NCBI RefSeq assembly: GCF_003148885.1
Contig: NZ_QGHD01000026.1
Location: 1-36,330 of the forward strand
Length of the DNA: 36,330 nucleotides
From: Hallerella porci
Lineage (GTDB): Bacteria; Fibrobacterota; Fibrobacteria; Fibrobacterales; Fibrobacteraceae
Reading direction: 5' to 3'
Below, one piece after another: positions 32,740 through 36,330 of this stretch. A program made the position numbers and the translations under genes. The notes under the pieces are model-generated. The model was not told the DNA's origin, did no database searches, and was given only the letters and a program-made list of their open reading frames with translations. Within the stretch, counting starts at the first letter, position 1; each line of letters opens with the position of its first letter.

Positions 32740-34350
32740 CCCCTCCGCTTCCTTTTTCCAATCGATCTCTGGCAGGGCGTTTACAATTTCTACGCTCTGC
32801 ACGCTCAAAGCGATAACGCTTAAAAGCAAATCCAAAATATAGCGCGGTTTGCCGTGTTCCGTTGCCCAGTCGTTCGCGTTGTTGCGAATGCCCGTATCTT
32901 TGTTAGTGACATCGGCGTAGCGTTCCATAATCCATTCGATAGCGGACTTGCCGTTGACAATGTAATCGTAGGCTTTTTCTGGAATGCCCGAAACGGTAAT
33001 GCTCGGGTTATAAAGAATCGTCGACTTGTCCTTTTCTTTGCCGCTTTTGGCAAAAGACATTTTATCCACGGTAAAGTTCTCGCTTTCTAAACCCGTTACA
33101 GTTACGTTTTTTAACGGCGGAACGCTTTCGTAGTTTAAGTGGAGATGGCTAAGCTTTCTTCCGGCGTCGAGGAATGCACAAAAAGTTTCTTTGCTTTTAA
33201 CAAAAGGAATACGCGGAAGCTTTTTCTTTAAGTCGGATTCAAAAGTTGCGCGGTAACTTGAGCTATGGAGCAGACCATAAACGTAATAGAAGATATCTTC
33301 TTTAGTAACGGCGGCTCCGTATTTTTCTTTTGCCGCCTTTAAGGCAAAGTCCGTTACGGCATCGTGGCGGACATAGCCGCTGCCTGCATTCTGATTGAAC
33401 AACTCCTGCTGTGCATCTTCTGATTTTGAATACCAGTATAATGGGAAACATTGAGCAACGGCTGCAAGCATATTTAAATCTGGAATACAATCTGTCATTA
33501 AACTTGTAAAGCCTTTGGTTGAACCTAGACCATTAACACAGATTAAAAGATTTTCGTGTTCTGATGTTGGGAAAAAATCATCAAATTGACCACGTCGGTG
33601 TGTTAAATCTTCACCACGATAAAGAATTTGTTTACAGAAAGGTCTATAAAGTGATTTTGCATAGAAATCTTGATATTTTACTTTTTTGCCTTTTAACACT
33701 TTTGGAATTAAACTGCTGGACCATGCAATTTTTGTAGGGTCTGTAGTCAGTTCATTTTGTTTTCTTCCAATATTCCTTGTGTATTCTTCAATAAATCGTT
33801 TTACATTTCTTTCAACTTCTGGTTTGCTAAAATTATAAAGCCAAGGGTCACGATTTGTTCCTAAACCCAATGAATAAACGCTGAACACGCTCTTTGACTT
33901 TTCATTGAACTTCTTGTCTGCTTCTATATTCATAAAGCTGTCAAAATAATCGTTGCGCAGGCTTATCCAGTCGCCCTCTTCGTTGGGATGCAAAATTGTG
34001 GCGTTCTGCAAAAAGCCTTCACTTAAAACGCTTCTGTCTGCCTTTAAAAGTTCCAGCTTCTGTTCACGGGTCAAATAGTCTGCCACTTCTGCGTAGGTAA
34101 TTTTTGCCTTTTCTTTCTGTTCCTTAGTCTTTACTAAAATTGTAACGGCTACAGGAGTTCTGCTGCCAAGTCCAAAAACGTTTCCTCCTTCCTTACGGCG
34201 TAATTCGCCTTGAGTGCGGCAGTTTCCACGCAGGTTAAAGACATAGATTGCACTGAATTCTTCTTCTATGGTTTTCCTGAATCCGTCAAATGAATTGTTG
34301 TCCAGCCATGCACCGTTTGTAACAAAGCCGATTATTCCGCCGTCAAAGCA
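32737..34350 (-). pseudogene. 3' part of type ISP restriction-modification gene
   Basis: An open frame of about 537 codons with no start: it covers the end of the methyltransferase domain (GGIIGFVTNGAWLDNNSFDGFRKTIEEEF, FNLRGNCRTQGELRRKEGG) and the C-terminal target-recognition domain of single-polypeptide type ISP (LlaGI-like) enzymes. Those proteins are about 1500-1600 residues, with nuclease, helicase and methyltransferase parts upstream. Here the frame becomes unrelated at about 34345-34350, where it meets the YeiH gene, and all upstream domains are missing. A GTG at 34086 could start a 449-aa product, but this would lack catalysis. The stretch at 33400-34300 is more AT-rich than its surroundings, consistent with transfer. 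Confidence 0.8.
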
Positions 34351-35277
34351 TTGTCGCTCAGCCCGCTGATTGTCGGCCTCTTGTTTGGAATCATCTACGC
34401 CAACACCCTCCGAAAAGGAATGCCGGGAACATGGTCTCCGGGAGTCGCATTCTGCTCCAAAAAAATTTTGCGATTGGGCATTATTTTATACGGATTCCGC
34501 CTGACATTTTCCCAAATTGCCGAAGTGGGCGCGCCCGCGCTGATTATCGACGCCATCATCGTAACCGTAACTCTTGTCGGCGGTTATTTTTTGGGTTCCC
34601 GCCTTTTGAAAATGGACAAAGAAACCGCTATGCTCACGTCTGTCGGAAGTGCGATTTGCGGAGCAGCAGCCGTCCTTGGCGCAGAAGCCGCCCTCAAAGC
34701 AAAACCTTATAAAACAGCCGTCGCCGTTTCCACCGTCGTGCTGTTCGGAACTCTTTTAATGTTCCTGTATCCGATTTTGTATCGCAATGGAATAATCGCC
34801 CTTTCTCCCGAACAAACCGGTCTCTACATCGGATCGACCATTCACGAAGTCGCTCATGCAGTAGGCGCAGGAAACGCTACGGACACAGCAACTGTCGCCA
34901 TTATCGTCAAAATGATTCGAGTGATGTATCTGGTTCCTGTGCTGCTGGTTTTGGCATTTTTTGTCGTAGGAAAATTAGGAGACTCCGAAAGCAAAAGCGG
35001 AAAGAAAAAAATTGCCGTTCCCTGGTTCGCCTTTGGATTTTTGCTGGTCGTGATGTTCAACTCCTTGAATTTACTGCCCCAAAACCTTATTCATGGAATC
35101 GAAGTTTTGGACACCTTTCTGCTTTCAATGGCAATGACGGCTCTCGGCACAGAAACCAGCATGGACAAATTCAAGCAAGCAGGTCCCAAGCCATTTTTGC
35201 TGGCAGCCATTTTGTGCGTTTGGCTCGTTGGCGGCGGCTATGCGCTGGCAAAATACTTGGCTCCGGCTCTTGTGTAA
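34351..35277 (+). CDS. YeiH-family transporter, N-terminus missing
   Basis: A 308-aa membrane protein of the PF03601 family (YeiH; putative sulfate exporter, function unproven). At least eight hydrophobic segments are seen, with conserved stretches LSPLIVGLLFGIIYANT, LRLGIILYGFRLTFSQI, SVGSAICGAAAVLGAE and IHEVAHAVGAG. Family members usually have one more hydrophobic segment and about 30-40 residues before the LSPLIV stretch; these are absent, and the only starts are a TTG at 34351 or an internal ATG. Upstream sequence switches to the restriction gene on the other strand. It is therefore 5'-truncated and may be non-functional. A good terminator follows. Confidence 0.8.
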   Translation: MSLSPLIVGLLFGIIYANTLRKGMPGTWSPGVAFCSKKILRLGIILYGFRLTFSQIAEVGAPALIIDAIIVTVTLVGGYFLGSRLLKMDKETAMLTSVGSAICGAAAVLGAEAALKAKPYKTAVAVSTVVLFGTLLMFLYPILYRNGIIALSPEQTGLYIGSTIHEVAHAVGAGNATDTATVAIIVKMIRVMYLVPVLLVLAFFVVGKLGDSESKSGKKKIAVPWFAFGFLLVVMFNSLNLLPQNLIHGIEVLDTFLLSMAMTALGTETSMDKFKQAGPKPFLLAAILCVWLVGGGYALAKYLAPALV

Positions 35278-35303
35278 AAAGCAAAAAATAAATTCAGCAT
35301 TTT

Positions 35304-35332
35304 AAGATTTGCCCGCAACAGGCAAATCTTTT
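35304..35332 (+). terminator. Intrinsic terminator after YeiH gene
   Basis: AAGATTTGCC (35304-35313), a 7-nt loop and GGCAAATCTT (35321-35330), followed by TTC. Confidence 0.85.
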
Positions 35333-35402
35333 CATTTTGCGTTAGGGATGGCAAGCAACGCAAACCGATAACGCCACAACTCGACCCGGGCAAAACACGT
35401 TT

Positions 35403-36044
35403 TTAGTATCGAATTGTTTTGGATGTTTTCCTGTTTAGAAATTTTCCTGATGCGTCTCTATTGTGCTTTTTCATCGAAATATTTTTGCGATTATAATTAA
35501 AACGTTTAATTGAAGTGACGTCCGATGTCGGATTATTGGAAAAATTTCCCATAAAAAAAACATATGGAACAGTGTATTGTGATGAACAATCTAAAAAAAC
35601 AGATGCAGAATAATTATGTACTGAGATTGTGTCGCCTTTATTTGTACTAAAAGTCAGAGGAATGTATACATAGTTAGAATCAAAAACGTTTTTCATGGCG
35701 TTATCAGTAGAACTAATGCTCACCTGTTTAAGCTTTACAATTTTTGCGGCAATTTTAGAGGAATCTGCAAGAAGAATTGGAATCTTTTCATCTACAAAAA
35801 AAGTATCCAGACCAACAGAATCTACAATGCCATCTAAATCTATGGTGTTTCGATCCCAATTTATGATATAAGGCTTGTTGGGAATATACTTGGTCGTTTG
35901 CATCCCGTGGTATTCAATTTCAGGACAGCGAATTTGCGAATCTGCCGCCGATGAAGAACTTTTGCGCGCAGAACTGGAACTTGCCGCATCTTGGGCAAAA
36001 CAAACTGAAGATATAAAGAGTAATGTAAGAAAAAAACGCTTCAT
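35403..36044 (-). CDS. Small secreted protein with Ser-rich linker
   Basis: A 213-aa exported protein. The ATG at 36044 (MKRFFLTLLFISSVCFAQ) gives a clear signal peptide; an upstream in-frame start adds only six residues. After the cleavage site follows a serine-rich linker (AASSSSARKSSSSAAD), a style common in secreted Fibrobacter proteins. The rest has no recognised domain; beta-strand-like patterns (IRCPEIEYHGM, YVYIPLTFSTNKGDTISVHN) suggest a small sandwich, and the C-terminus is basic (KRFNYNRKNISMKKHNR). Its start is 4 bases past the stop of the LolA-like remnant, so the two may once have been one operon. Confidence 0.7.
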   Translation of the reverse strand: MKRFFLTLLFISSVCFAQDAASSSSARKSSSSAADSQIRCPEIEYHGMQTTKYIPNKPYIINWDRNTIDLDGIVDSVGLDTFFVDEKIPILLADSSKIAAKIVKLKQVSISSTDNAMKNVFDSNYVYIPLTFSTNKGDTISVHNYSASVFLDCSSQYTVPYVFFMGNFSNNPTSDVTSIKRFNYNRKNISMKKHNRDASGKFLNRKTSKTIRY

Positions 36045-36048
36045 AAAT

Positions 36049-36233
36049 TCAATATTGTACAATGTAGATGGAGATACTTTGAGAGGTTCCCATCACATTC
36101 ATGGTTGTTCGAATTTCCATTTCAATGGAATCCTTCGCAAAGGAACTTTTTTTAGGTCGTTTCTTACTTGATCAAGGGTAAGCGCAAACGACGAAATTGC
36201 AAGAATAAATGTAAATATGGCTGTTTTATACAT
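36049..36233 (-). pseudogene. Frameshifted LolA-like gene remnant
   Basis: The frame starts at ATG 36233 with a signal peptide (MYKTAIFTFILAISSFA) and LTLDQVRNDLKK, then shifts at a run of seven A residues. In the next frame the likely continuation reads SSFAKDSIEMEIRTTMNVMGTSQSISIYIVQY, then a TGA. Together these look like the N-terminus of LolA/outer-membrane lipoprotein-sorting-type proteins, which are about 200-250 residues; only about 60 remain. One extra A would restore the frame up to the stop. It is broken by both a frameshift and a truncation. Confidence 0.65.
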
Positions 36234-36275
36234 TTTTATTAGTGTCCGGTAAAAAATATAGCCAAAAATAAAAAT

Positions 36276-36315
36276 GGCAGGCTCCTCAGACGAAGAACCT
36301 GCCCGTTTTGTTTTT
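36276..36315. terminator. Hairpin with T-tracts on both sides
   Basis: GGCAGG (36276-36281) pairs with CCTGCC (36298-36303), with additional TC/GA pairs inside the loop, and is flanked by A-rich left and T-rich right sequence. It may end a gene beyond the window on the minus strand. The sequence AGTGTCCGG at 36241 is not explained. Confidence 0.65.
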
Positions 36316-36330
36316 ACCTTGTAATTACCA

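Noticed and set aside
36241-36330. Insertion-sequence end at AGTGTCCGG
   Set aside because: Only one possible end is visible and no transposase is in the window, so it cannot be supported.

Overview
This looks like chromosomal sequence of a rumen- or gut-type Fibrobacterota bacterium (Fibrobacter or a close relative). The call rests on gene content and style, not on a database match. There is a Bacteroidetes-like type-B fumarate reductase operon ordered C-A-B. Bacteroidetes-like TAnnTTTG promoter elements sit close to many start codons. There are FCB-type outer-membrane proteins, a serine-rich linker in a secreted protein, and a LolA-like gene remnant opening its mature region with LTLDQVR. 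No rRNA, tRNA or CRISPR array was seen.

Layout. 1-379: a 42-bp tandem repeat cut by the window edge, then AT-rich non-coding DNA. 380-5121: ilvE (+), then the minus-strand operon small protein - ybeY - corC-like CBS protein, and a divergent FecR-domain secreted protein. 5149-8410: three plus-strand genes (COG2509 FAD dehydrogenase, RluA-type pseudouridine synthase, SlyD-like FKBP with a Cys/His-rich repeat tail). 8504-11135: minus operon RDD/GYF membrane protein - murA - yfcE-like phosphodiesterase. 11176-15287: rapA and proB (+). 15384-21432: minus genes ilvD, ndk and frdCAB. 21614-23186: divergent efp and epmB. 23187-23787: about 600 bp of non-genic DNA with heptamer-periodic sequence, a large hairpin and seven 42-bp tandem units. 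23788-29924: a tightly packed minus operon of five genes: MglA-like GTPase with a long disordered tail, roadblock/LC7 protein, DUF2914-like single-pass membrane protein, a 962-residue outer-membrane protein and an Omp85-like barrel. 30047-32624: rpsT (-), a sugar-nucleotide aminotransferase (+), a predicted outer-membrane protein (-) and a 59-residue small ORF (-). 32737-35277: a type ISP restriction-modification remnant and a YeiH-type transporter, both cut at the same point near 34350. 35403-36330: a small secreted protein, a frameshifted LolA-like remnant and a terminator.

Functionally, much of the window is housekeeping: branched-chain amino acids (ilvE, ilvD), proline (proB), cell wall (murA), ribosome and translation (rpsT, efp with epmB, rluA, ybeY), nucleotides (ndk), RNA polymerase recycling (rapA) and fumarate reduction to succinate (frdCAB). 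The most unusual items are the five-gene MglA-to-outer-membrane operon, the set of apparently leaderless promoters, the attenuator-like leader before ilvD, the heptamer-periodic intergenic DNA and the shared truncation point of the restriction and transporter genes.
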